Shown here piece by piece: positions 6,924-15,073 of a stretch of DNA of 22,369 nucleotides (the stretch's first letter is position 1; the number at the start of each line of letters is the position of its first letter). The translations under genes were made by a program, and so were the position numbers. The DNA is from a virus. Under the pieces are notes generated by a model. The model made no database searches, was not told where the DNA came from, and worked only from the letters and a program-made list of their open reading frames with translations. The stretch lies in the IMG/VR virus record IMGVR_UViG_3300025872_002554, positions 1 through 22,369 of that record. One strand, given 5' to 3'.

Positions 6924-7631
6924 TTATTCTCCTAATTCAACTCCAGGTGGAAGTCTAAAATGAAATCCAAAGGGCATAATACCTTCACACTCAGGAACTC
7001 TAACTTCCTGAGAAAATCTAACAGCAACTTCAACTGGAGCATACTTACATCCTTGCTCCAAAAATATGTGTCGATTGTGTACACATACATTACCATCCTC
7101 GTGGTAATTTACAACTCCTTCTGGCATCCAGTAAAAGTCGCTATTGTTTGTTTCCCAAGGAACTTCAACATTATTGGGAATATCAAGAAACTTTTTACTT
7201 CTCAAAGAGAACCCCCCATTACCAACTCGGTGATGATTACCAAAAGGATCAATATAAGCGTCTTCAGCATATGGCCAAGGAGCACCAATATAATCATAAT
7301 TTAACCAATCATTATCCCATTTTTCTGGGAACAAGACAAATCCATCTTGCTGAACCAATAGGCAATGAGATGTATCTACGTGCTCTCCAAGTTTATACAC
7401 AACATAGTAGTTGTAGTCATTATAACTACTGATTTCTATCTTTGGTTCTTCCAGTAGGATACCATCTTCTTTAAGAGAGTTTTGATACTGCTTTATATTT
7501 TCTGGGGTTGTTATTATTTTTACACTACCATATTCAATACCGTTCATACTGGTGTAGACCGCTTGAATAGTTTCTTCTATTCTATCAGTAGTATCAATTG
7601 ATATTAAGGTTACTCTATTTAAATCAATCAT
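6924..7631 (-). CDS. DUF5672 family protein, probable glycosyltransferase
   Basis: The C-terminal half carries the signature I associate with DUF5672: YDYIGAPWP (residues 112-120) followed by RVGNGGFSLRSKKFL (135-149). The N-terminal part (VTLISIDTTDRIEETIQAVYTS) fits a nucleotide-binding fold. Members of this family are found in glycan loci and are thought to be GT-A type transferases, though few are characterised. I chose the ATG at 7631, which overlaps the stop of the RfbH-like gene by eight bases; the longer frame would need a non-ATG start inside that gene. The product has 235 residues. Sugar specificity is unknown. Confidence 0.78.
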   Translation of the reverse strand: MIDLNRVTLISIDTTDRIEETIQAVYTSMNGIEYGSVKIITTPENIKQYQNSLKEDGILLEEPKIEISSYNDYNYYVVYKLGEHVDTSHCLLVQQDGFVLFPEKWDNDWLNYDYIGAPWPYAEDAYIDPFGNHHRVGNGGFSLRSKKFLDIPNNVEVPWETNNSDFYWMPEGVVNYHEDGNVCVHNRHIFLEQGCKYAPVEVAVRFSQEVRVPECEGIMPFGFHFRLPPGVELGE

Positions 7632-8925
7632 TAGTAAAGGATTCAACAGTTTTGTCAATATAATCAATCATCTTTTGATTGATAGTGGGAGAGCATCCAA
7701 GGAAGAATACTTTATCTAGAACTTGGTTTGCTTCTGGATATTTAGTTGCATCGTCGAGATGACTATACCCAGGGTGAAGAAGAATGTTGCCCGCAAAGTA
7801 ATTGCGTGTTTGGATTTTATTTTTCTCCAAATAAGCAACCAAAGATCTCTTTAGATTTTTATCATCGCAAATAATAGGAACACCAAACCAACTAGTTTCT
7901 GCGCCTTCTCTCTCATTAACAACTCTTACTCCAGGAATTTTTTCCATTATTTCCTGAATGGTATTTTTGTTATTTCTACGAATATTGTGAATCTCCTCAA
8001 ACTTCAAGAGTTGAACTGAACCAACTGCTCCCTGCATATCAAGAGGTTTGAGATTGTATCCCATATTGGAAAAGACGTACTTATGGTCAACAACATCATC
8101 ATAACTCTCTAACCAAGTATCAAATCTTTTACCACAGACACCATTTGAAAGAAGATTTTGCTGACCTACGCAATAACAACCTCTACCCCACCAGGCAAAA
8201 CTTCTAGCAAGATCAACAATACCTTTTTCATTCGAAGAAACCATTCCACCTTCAATAGTGCAAATGTGGTGAGCAGGATAAAAAGAACAAGATGCCGCAA
8301 CAGCATAGTCTGTTAGGTAGTTTCCTTTCCACTTACTTCCAAGACTATCACAGTTGTCAGCAATAATGGCAATACTATTACGTCTACACAAGTCAACAAA
8401 CTTGTTAATGTCATAAGGATTGCCTAGGACTGGAGAAGAAATAGCAGCAACAGTTCTGTCAGAGATCTTATCTGAGATTTGATCAATGTCCCAGTTCAAG
8501 TCTTCCCAAACAATATCAACAAATACTGGCTTTAAACCACACTGAACAATAGGTGCTACAGTTGTAGCAAACCCACAAGCACAGACAATAATTTCATCGC
8601 CATCTTTCCACCCAAAATATTTTTTAAGGGCAGCAAACATTACAAGGTTGGCAGAACTTCCAGAGTTCACCATCACGGAATGTTTGAAGTTAAATTTGTT
8701 TGAGAACTCATGTTCAAACTTATTAACCTTTTCTCCAGAAGAAAGCCACTTTCCTTTTAGAACAGAATGAATAAGTTCTCTTGCTTCTAGATCATCCCAG
8801 TATGGTCCAGAATAATAGACACTATCTTTTCCAGCAACGAATTCTTTTTTATTGGCAATGAATGGAAAGATATCTCCATCCATTTCTTTTGCGGACTCTA
8901 TGAATTTGTCAATCAGTTGGTACAT
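7624..8925 (-). CDS. RfbH/E1-type PLP and [2Fe-2S] sugar 3-dehydratase
   Basis: This 433-residue protein belongs to the DegT/DnrJ/EryC1/StrS aminotransferase fold but has SFYPAHH (residues 214-220), with His220 where true aminotransferases have the PLP-binding Lys. That swap defines the 3-dehydratases (RfbH/E1/AscC and ColD), which use PMP to remove the C3 hydroxyl of a 4-keto-6-deoxy sugar. Four cysteines follow the iron-sulfur pattern of E1: Cys192, Cys250, Cys252 and Cys264, with the first two spacings (X57, X1) as in E1. ColD lacks this cluster, so the RfbH type is favoured. The next genes upstream and downstream are a sugar reductase/epimerase and glycosyltransferases, suggesting a 3,6-dideoxyhexose branch. 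No dedicated reductase (E3) is in the window. Confidence 0.85.
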   Translation of the reverse strand: MYQLIDKFIESAKEMDGDIFPFIANKKEFVAGKDSVYYSGPYWDDLEARELIHSVLKGKWLSSGEKVNKFEHEFSNKFNFKHSVMVNSGSSANLVMFAALKKYFGWKDGDEIIVCACGFATTVAPIVQCGLKPVFVDIVWEDLNWDIDQISDKISDRTVAAISSPVLGNPYDINKFVDLCRRNSIAIIADNCDSLGSKWKGNYLTDYAVAASCSFYPAHHICTIEGGMVSSNEKGIVDLARSFAWWGRGCYCVGQQNLLSNGVCGKRFDTWLESYDDVVDHKYVFSNMGYNLKPLDMQGAVGSVQLLKFEEIHNIRRNNKNTIQEIMEKIPGVRVVNEREGAETSWFGVPIICDDKNLKRSLVAYLEKNKIQTRNYFAGNILLHPGYSHLDDATKYPEANQVLDKVFFLGCSPTINQKMIDYIDKTVESFTND

Positions 8926-9731
8926 AATTCTTCAATGATTTTTTCGATGGGGATTGTTTGCTCAAATCCAAGATTCTTTAACTTAGTGGTATCAAACCAA
9001 AAATCTTTTGTTTGTACTAGTTTGTGAAACTCAGGTGCTTCTTTATACTTTACTTGAGATGAAGAGTTTAGATACTCCTTTGCTGTATTGATTATATCAC
9101 CGATTGTGGTTGGTTGTCCACTACCTACATTATAAATTTCATTTATATTTCCAGTATCACATATAAGTTTTATTGCTCTACATACATCATCAACATGCAT
9201 CACATCTCTTATTGGAGTACCATCATCATACAAATAAACATCTTCATTATTTTTCAATAGACTTACCATATAACTTAAAGCATTCTTTTTTGAAGATGCT
9301 TTACCGTCACCAACACCAAGCACATTACAAAGTCTTATTATCCTATACTTTACATTATAAGTTTTACAAAAGGAGATTAGTAAATCTTCCGCTGCTTTTT
9401 TTGTAATTGAATAAAATCCTGTTGGGGAGCAGGAGTATTCTTCTTTTGCTGGTAATTGAGTTTGCCCGTAAACAAACCAAGAACTAATAAAATTGAAAGT
9501 GATATTAGAATCTCTACAAAAATCCAAAACTTCACAAAGAACCTTGAGGTTGGTTTCGACATCTAGAGTGATATTTGAGTGAACATTATAATTGTCTACT
9601 GTTGAAATCAAATATAAAATATTTTCTGTTCTTGGTTTTCTTTCCTCTCTATTTTGCCTCAAAACAAAATCTGGGTAGAGATTACAAAATCTACTACCCA
9701 CAAATCCAGAAGCACCATATACACTAATCAT
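8913..9731 (-). CDS. NAD(P)-dependent sugar epimerase/reductase (extended SDR)
   Basis: The 272-residue protein has a dinucleotide-binding loop GASGFVG (residues 6-12) and the SDR catalytic pair Tyr107 and Lys111 in YSITKKAAED. The segment RDVMHVDDVCRAI and the following NVGSGQPTTIGDI are typical of extended SDR sugar enzymes. Its place next to an RfbH-like dehydratase mirrors RfbH-RfbJ in Salmonella, where RfbJ reduces the 4-keto product to abequose. A 4-reductase role is therefore a reasonable guess, but 4-epimerase or 4,6-dehydratase activity cannot be excluded. The ATG is in an ATGA overlap with the preceding gene, which favours it over a TTG three codons upstream. Confidence 0.8.
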   Translation of the reverse strand: MISVYGASGFVGSRFCNLYPDFVLRQNREERKPRTENILYLISTVDNYNVHSNITLDVETNLKVLCEVLDFCRDSNITFNFISSWFVYGQTQLPAKEEYSCSPTGFYSITKKAAEDLLISFCKTYNVKYRIIRLCNVLGVGDGKASSKKNALSYMVSLLKNNEDVYLYDDGTPIRDVMHVDDVCRAIKLICDTGNINEIYNVGSGQPTTIGDIINTAKEYLNSSSQVKYKEAPEFHKLVQTKDFWFDTTKLKNLGFEQTIPIEKIIEELCTN

Positions 9732-10720
9732 TTCTTCCAATAATCATAAATATTCTTCTCTACTTCATACTCCATAACCTTCACTTTTCGGTTTGGTTGC
9801 TTCATTGCCCATACGAACATTGTTTCAACTAACTCTTCAAGATTAGTTTCATCTTTGAAGTTAAGAATGGTCTTCGCTTTTGTATGATCGCAGTATGCGT
9901 GTTTAACTTCGTGTCTTGGTTCTCCATGCTCTATTGGAACTTCATATCCATATTTCTTTCCAATCTTTTGAACGACTTTAGCAACTTCATTAAGTGAAAA
10001 GTATTTGTCTGCGCCAATATTAAATATTTCCCCATCATAATCTGTAAGAAGTTTATCAAATGGTTCCATATAATATTTGATATCAGAGAAGGCACGGGTC
10101 TGCTCCCCATCACCATAAACTAGAATAGGTTCACCATTCAGAGTTTTGCGAATAAAGATACCAATTACATTGCGATACTTATCCCAAATATTCTGATAGA
10201 TTCCCAGAACATTATGTGGACGAACAATATTATAACGAAGTCCAAACTGTTCATGAGCGAGTCTCAAATCACATTCAACAGCATACTTTGCTACACCATA
10301 AGGATCCACTGGTTGCGGGCGCTTATCTTCAGTAAACGGAGGTTCTTGTTCTCCATATACTGCCATACTAGAAGTAAAGATGAACTTTGTATCGTAATTG
10401 ATACACTCGTTGATTAGGTTAGCAGAACAAATAAGATTATTCCTATAGTTAAAATTACGAATGAATGGAGATAATCCTTCCGCAGCATAAGCAGCAAAAT
10501 GAAGAAGAACATCTGGATTATGCTCTTCAAAAAGTTCGGATACTTTTTTTCTTCGCTCCAAATCAAATTTAACAAAAGTAAATTTTTCCGCTTTAGGGAC
10601 AAAAGCTTTGTATCCACCCGACAGATCATCAATACCAATCACCTCATGCCCATTAGCAAGGAGATGCCTTGTGTAGTTTGCGCCAAGTAATCCAGCACAT
10701 CCAGTAACAAATATCTTCAT
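9728..10720 (-). CDS. GalE-like UDP-sugar 4-epimerase family protein
   Basis: This 330-residue extended SDR has TGCAGLLGANY (residues 6-16) as the NAD-binding glycine loop, DLSGG (32-36), HFAAYAAEG (74-82), SSMAVYGE (117-124) and the catalytic Tyr141-x-x-x-Lys145 in YGVAK. VYGDGEQTRAFSDI is the usual late signature of GalE-type enzymes. UDP-glucose 4-epimerase is the nearest functional model, making UDP-galactose, but CDP- or GDP-sugar epimerases share all of these motifs. It begins five bases after the methyltransferase stop and ends in an ATGA overlap with the next SDR gene, so it is co-translated with the dideoxysugar-like genes. Confidence 0.82.
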   Translation of the reverse strand: MKIFVTGCAGLLGANYTRHLLANGHEVIGIDDLSGGYKAFVPKAEKFTFVKFDLERRKKVSELFEEHNPDVLLHFAAYAAEGLSPFIRNFNYRNNLICSANLINECINYDTKFIFTSSMAVYGEQEPPFTEDKRPQPVDPYGVAKYAVECDLRLAHEQFGLRYNIVRPHNVLGIYQNIWDKYRNVIGIFIRKTLNGEPILVYGDGEQTRAFSDIKYYMEPFDKLLTDYDGEIFNIGADKYFSLNEVAKVVQKIGKKYGYEVPIEHGEPRHEVKHAYCDHTKAKTILNFKDETNLEELVETMFVWAMKQPNRKVKVMEYEVEKNIYDYWKK

Positions 10721-10725
10721 AACTT

Positions 10726-11340
10726 TTACTTTGATAAAATGAAAAATCCATTTCCATATGGATACTGATCAATCCATTTTTGTTTGATTGATCCAAGAGA
10801 ATAAGAAAATCTTTCCAATCTAAATCCTTGAGATTCAAAAAGACTTATCCACCATTCCTCATCTTTTTTAGTGACGTGAGTAATATCAACCTCATACTCC
10901 CTAATCCTAAACCTGTCAGCATCACCCAAAGGAACAACGAAAAAGAATTGCGAAGCTTTTCTCTTTAAAGTCTGAAGGACATCCGGTAAATCATCCTCTT
11001 CAACATGCTCAAGAACATCTTTACAAATCAATAGATCATAATGATTATCATTTGGCAGAGAAACATAATCTCTAACATTTGGATGACAGTTTTCTACAGC
11101 GTATTCACTAATATCCTCACCATAGGCATCACATCCAAGAATACGAAGAGCATTAACTAGAAAACCTTTGGCACACCCATAATCAACACAACTCCTGAAA
11201 GCAAAAGTGTTTTGAATATCTAATGCTTCTGGAATAGACCTAGTAGGTTCCCACTTGTAGTTTTCATATCCAGAGATGTGTTTTCTTACACCATCTTCAT
11301 AATAGTCTTTAGTGAAAAGATGCATATCAAGCAAAGTCAT
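10726..11340 (-). CDS. Class I SAM-dependent methyltransferase
   Basis: The SAM-binding motif I is CVDYGCAKGFLVNAL (residues 51-65), motif II has an acidic residue at GEDISEYA (74-81), and DLLICKDVLEHVEEDDL (102-118) is the motif found in the Methyltransf_11/23 group. Later, FFVVPLGDADRF follows the usual post-motif strand. The protein has 204 residues from the favoured ATG, which overlaps the radical SAM stop by 14 bases; an ATG 15 bases later is equally plausible. In a glycan operon it probably O- or C-methylates a sugar or its nucleotide-linked precursor. The substrate cannot be read from sequence. Confidence 0.82.
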   Translation of the reverse strand: MTLLDMHLFTKDYYEDGVRKHISGYENYKWEPTRSIPEALDIQNTFAFRSCVDYGCAKGFLVNALRILGCDAYGEDISEYAVENCHPNVRDYVSLPNDNHYDLLICKDVLEHVEEDDLPDVLQTLKRKASQFFFVVPLGDADRFRIREYEVDITHVTKKDEEWWISLFESQGFRLERFSYSLGSIKQKWIDQYPYGNGFFILSK

Positions 11341-12460
11341 TATGTTCAGTTTCTGTAAGGATGTCGTCAATCAGTTCATTTTGGATAGCATACTTACAGT
11401 AGTGGCAAGCATGATGTCTAAGAGTTGGTGGCTTACTATAGAATTCTTCTATACCATCAATGTCACAAACTGCGAATTGAGACTCTGGAACATAGTTATA
11501 ATTGTTTTCAATAGACAACTCCGCAGAAGGACAGGCATAAATGTACCCATCAGTGAATAGAAATGGTTTAACCATATGCATATAGCAATGGTCATTTCTA
11601 CGTTCCCCTTTAAAGTTAAAGTCTGAAAGGAAAGCATACTTTAACTTCCTACCACGATCTTGTTCGTAGTGCTCAATTACTCCACGAATAGTTTCAATAT
11701 CCTTCTCAGTTTCTTTTACATCCTTAATAGCATTAAAAGCAATACGGCAAGGAACACCATTTTCCTCTACCCAGTCTAACATACGAATGAAGTTTTCGGT
11801 AGTCTGGAACTTCTGAGATAGAACTCTCTTATTCTTTACATCAGTCCAATCGCCAGTGATGTTAGGGTTCTTAGATGTTTCTAGGTTTTCATCCCAAACA
11901 TAAGCAGCAGATGGTTTACAATTAGTTCCTTCAAATACACTTAGGTCATACTCATAACCTTCATAGAAACCATACATGCCAAGACGAACCCAATCAAATA
12001 GTTCTACAATATCTTTTTTGATTGGACGATCTGCTCCAAAGCGAGCACCATTTGTACAGATACCTAGACTAAATCCAAGGTCTTTAGCATATCTTACAAT
12101 CTTTTTAAAGTCTGGGTGGATGCTTGGTTCTCCACCACCAGTAAACTCAACACCAGTTACTCCAATCTTTTTGAAACTATCAAGTGCTTGAAGAACTTTT
12201 TCTGTTGGGAGTTTCTCAGAGATGTCTCTGTTAGCAAAGCAACAGAATGAACAAGTAAGATTACAAGCATTCGTCAGGGAAATATGTGCCATCACAGGTG
12301 ATGGTGGTTTTCCTTGTTGAAGTCCTTCTAGTTTATCTAAATGCTTAAGAAGTTTTGTTGCGTTACTACTAAAACTTCTTCCTTGAACTGCGTCATCTTT
12401 TTTGACGAAAGTTCCATCATCATTAAAAATATTTGTACCCTTATATGGCAAGACAGTCAT
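11327..12460 (-). CDS. Radical SAM protein with C-terminal cysteine-rich domain
   Basis: The 377-residue protein has the radical SAM CxxxCxxC cluster motif in NACNLTCSFCC (Cys66, Cys70, Cys73) and the SAM-contacting EFTGGGEPSIH (residues 105-115). A C-terminal region with HCYMHMVKPFLF, YIYACPSAEL, FAVCDIDG and HHACHYCKYA holds cysteines in a SPASM/twitch-like arrangement for an auxiliary iron-sulfur cluster. Its ATG has a good GGAGAC site six bases upstream, one of few strong sites in the operon, and follows a 30-base gap. It is adjacent to a methyltransferase and sugar SDR genes, so a radical rearrangement, dehydration or epimerisation of a sugar is likely. The reaction is not identifiable from sequence. 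Confidence 0.85.
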   Translation of the reverse strand: MTVLPYKGTNIFNDDGTFVKKDDAVQGRSFSSNATKLLKHLDKLEGLQQGKPPSPVMAHISLTNACNLTCSFCCFANRDISEKLPTEKVLQALDSFKKIGVTGVEFTGGGEPSIHPDFKKIVRYAKDLGFSLGICTNGARFGADRPIKKDIVELFDWVRLGMYGFYEGYEYDLSVFEGTNCKPSAAYVWDENLETSKNPNITGDWTDVKNKRVLSQKFQTTENFIRMLDWVEENGVPCRIAFNAIKDVKETEKDIETIRGVIEHYEQDRGRKLKYAFLSDFNFKGERRNDHCYMHMVKPFLFTDGYIYACPSAELSIENNYNYVPESQFAVCDIDGIEEFYSKPPTLRHHACHYCKYAIQNELIDDILTETEHNDFA

Positions 12461-12490
12461 TTGTCAGTCTCCATGATGTTTTTCGCTGAG

Positions 12491-13237
12491 TTATTTATGG
12501 TCATGTATATAATCCCTTTCTACTAAGTTTTCATTCCAAATCAAGTAAAACATTCTTTCCATAATATGTGCCTCAGCACAAGTTGGATCGTGTGGAGGAA
12601 CTGGTTTATAGTTTAGAACACTTTTTAGTTTTTCATACAAATGTTTACTATACTTTAGAATGTTCTCCTTTGGAACCACGAAGTTTGAGGCAGGAATGAA
12701 TTCTATTGTATCAGTTTTTGGTGGATTGATAAAACACCAATCAAGAAGTTCATGATGACTTGAGAAGAATCTATCTTCCAAATCATTGTTGTAAGAATAA
12801 TTACACCAAGCAACTGGTTGAATAAGTCTTCCATTCTGAAGAGTTTCAAGAGGAGTATAGTTTGTATGACTATGATCCCCAACCAATAGTTTCTTATCAA
12901 CCCAAATACTAAACAACTCTACCGTATTCAATGATTGAATAAACCTTTCTTTTGTTGTGTAGTAGTTTTCACCTCTAGAAAAAAGATTACCTTTAACAAA
13001 AATAGAAACATCTGGAAGACAATCATAGTTGTCTATTATAAAGTTCAATATATCATACTGATTGGCACCAAAGTTTGGAGACTTTGTTACTTTTCCAAGA
13101 TGACTATAATCAACTTCAACATCACTTTTATCATAGATGAATGTATTTTCAGAAGAGAATCCATAAGGATGAGTTTCTTTCAACCATTCTAGATCCCAGT
13201 TGTAGTTAGAGACTACTAATGATTTACTATACGTCAT
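12491..13237 (-). CDS. DUF3431-like protein, putative glycosyltransferase
   Basis: The 248-residue product follows the DUF3431 layout: SLVVSNYNWDLEWL at the N-terminus, TFIYDKSD, then PNFGANQYDILNFIIDNYDCLPDVSIFVKG (about residues 53-83), and near the end NFVVPKENILKYSKHLYEKL and ERMFYLIW. DUF3431 proteins are common in fungi, algae and large DNA viruses and are often found with glycan genes; their activity is not established to my knowledge. The gene overlaps the third GT11-like gene by ATGA and is followed by a 30-base gap before the radical SAM gene. Confidence 0.68.
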   Translation of the reverse strand: MTYSKSLVVSNYNWDLEWLKETHPYGFSSENTFIYDKSDVEVDYSHLGKVTKSPNFGANQYDILNFIIDNYDCLPDVSIFVKGNLFSRGENYYTTKERFIQSLNTVELFSIWVDKKLLVGDHSHTNYTPLETLQNGRLIQPVAWCNYSYNNDLEDRFFSSHHELLDWCFINPPKTDTIEFIPASNFVVPKENILKYSKHLYEKLKSVLNYKPVPPHDPTCAEAHIMERMFYLIWNENLVERDYIHDHK

Positions 13238-14187
13238 TTGTTTCCAGGAAATGGACCTTCACCTTTTAGGAAAAATCTTTCTTGTTTGAATCTTTCATTA
13301 TAAAGATTATTCCTTAAACTATATTCTTCATACTCTTTCCAACACTCATCATAAGAAAAAAGATTTCCTTCTCTATCTTGATACATCCACCCACTATAAA
13401 TGTTTTGTGGCATGGACCAATATCCGTCAGAAACATTATGTCTTGCCCAATATTTTGGGGCGATTATATTTTCAATAGTGTCACTAGTGAATACTGGAAA
13501 GAATGAGAAACTAGAGTTAGAAAGAATTACATGCTTAGAATTCTTAATTATAGCATAGTCCTTATCAACCGTAAAATGGTAAGCAGGTATTTCTGGAAGA
13601 ATAGACTTAGACGCCTCTACATCATCAGTGATTGATACAAATCTCATATTTGGATTTATTTTAACCATGTTGTTCATGGCATTAATCCAATAGTCTCTAA
13701 CTAAGAAGAGTACTGGATCATTTCTATACTCACCGCCACGAACATTTAAGACACAAACATCATCATCAATATATTCATAAGTATCATACTCTTCTTTTAC
13801 TTTAAGCCACTGCTTTACAAGTTCTTTATTGTGAAGGAAATACCTTTCATCCTGCATATTACCAAACATCAATGTATTGTCTGGAACACTAACAAGATTC
13901 TCATCAAACTTACTGATATGGCATCCGTGTGTGCTATCGTGCCAACACGTTTGTAGGAACAATCTGGTATCTTTTTCGTGATAGATCTCCAATCCATCAG
14001 GGACAGGAGACCCATAATCAAGATCCATCCAATAGAATCCATTCTGATTATATCTTTTATCTCCAGACCACCCAGTATCTTTTATTCCAAACTCAAGTCC
14101 CCTATCATGGGCAATTGACCTTGTTGTAACATAGCAAAATAGTTGGTTTCCTATTCCCTGACCATTTAAAATTTCAGTAGCTAGCAT
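13234..14187 (-). CDS. Divergent GT11-like fucosyltransferase (copy 3)
   Basis: The protein starts with NGQGIGNQLFCYVTTRSIA (residues 8-26), the GT11 N-terminal motif, and has LNVRGGEYR (147-155) and SNSSFSFFPVF (223-233) where the family has HxRRGDY and NSSFSWWGAWL. The changes (His to Asn, WW to FF) make it clearly more diverged than the other two copies. At 317 residues it is longer, with an extra charged C-terminal tail. It may use a different GDP-sugar, for example GDP-L-galactose from the neighbouring GDP-mannose 3,5-epimerase, or it may have altered activity. It starts four bases after the stop of the GT17 gene. Confidence 0.72.
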   Translation of the reverse strand: MLATEILNGQGIGNQLFCYVTTRSIAHDRGLEFGIKDTGWSGDKRYNQNGFYWMDLDYGSPVPDGLEIYHEKDTRLFLQTCWHDSTHGCHISKFDENLVSVPDNTLMFGNMQDERYFLHNKELVKQWLKVKEEYDTYEYIDDDVCVLNVRGGEYRNDPVLFLVRDYWINAMNNMVKINPNMRFVSITDDVEASKSILPEIPAYHFTVDKDYAIIKNSKHVILSNSSFSFFPVFTSDTIENIIAPKYWARHNVSDGYWSMPQNIYSGWMYQDREGNLFSYDECWKEYEEYSLRNNLYNERFKQERFFLKGEGPFPGNK

Positions 14188-14191
14188 AGTA

Positions 14192-15073
14192 TCAATATTC
14201 TTTGATTAGGTTAGCATACTTATCCAAGTTGTCAAGGATGTATTGGGGGAAAGAATCATCCATAGGAAATACTTTATAAGAAGCATATTCTCTACCAAGA
14301 GGATCGATATTATCCTTTACTTTAGATACATTATTTTTAATAGCATCATTGTTCATTTCAGGATGTGATGAACACTCACACTTTTTAATCAGTCTTTCCT
14401 CAACAGTTAGTCCTTCACTACCAACATAACTCCAATGCCATCCACCAGGGAATATCCTAGAGTTCTTTTCATTTTCATGTTTAGACCTAAGTTGAGATAG
14501 TTCATACCTATTCAGAATAGGTTTCCCAAATACCTTTGTTCCCAACCATCTTGGTCTTTCATTTCCATAATCAAAGTCTGGGGTCATCGCTCTAAGGATT
14601 CCAGTAACTTCAATCAGGTTCAAATAACTAATACAATTTTCCTGAGCAAAGTGATAGATTACATCAGTCTCAAAAAAAGACTTGAGTTCTGCCACAGCAT
14701 CTGGATTTGGAACTTCGTCAAGGTCTCCCCAAATAATAGCATCATCATCGCCAACGTGCTTCAGGAGAAGTTCTTTTATAGTGTCCTTCTGATAGGCGTC
14801 TCTCTGTTGTGCTTCAATCTGAGTTCCATATTTTCTGCCATATTCTGAGAGTACCGATTTATCGGCATCCTCGACAATATTGTGAATTATTTTGTGATTG
14901 AATTTTTCAAACTTATCTTTATTCTCTTGATAGTATAGAATTTTATCATTACCCTGAAAATCTTTTGTTCCTTCACTCAGAACAAAAAAGTCTACATAAG
15001 GGTCAAGTAAGTTCAATCTGATTTCTAACAGATCGACTTCATTGAAAAATGGAAATACATCAAATACCTTCAT
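14192..15073 (-). CDS. Glycosyltransferase family 17 (MGAT3-like)
   Basis: The 293-residue sequence fits GT17 throughout: KVFDVFPFFNEVDLLEIRLNLL (residues 2-23), DFFVLSEGTKDFQGNDKILYY (28-48), the QRDAY segment (90-94) and the metal-binding IIWGDLDEVPNPDAV (113-127). GT17 was defined by eukaryotic beta-1,4-N-acetylglucosaminyltransferase III; bacterial and viral members are known but their acceptors mostly are not. A late HWSYVG segment is also typical. Its ATG overlaps the preceding SDR gene by 14 bases. It is likely a GT-A type retained-cytoplasm enzyme acting on the glycan made by this operon. Confidence 0.82.
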   Translation of the reverse strand: MKVFDVFPFFNEVDLLEIRLNLLDPYVDFFVLSEGTKDFQGNDKILYYQENKDKFEKFNHKIIHNIVEDADKSVLSEYGRKYGTQIEAQQRDAYQKDTIKELLLKHVGDDDAIIWGDLDEVPNPDAVAELKSFFETDVIYHFAQENCISYLNLIEVTGILRAMTPDFDYGNERPRWLGTKVFGKPILNRYELSQLRSKHENEKNSRIFPGGWHWSYVGSEGLTVEERLIKKCECSSHPEMNNDAIKNNVSKVKDNIDPLGREYASYKVFPMDDSFPQYILDNLDKYANLIKEY

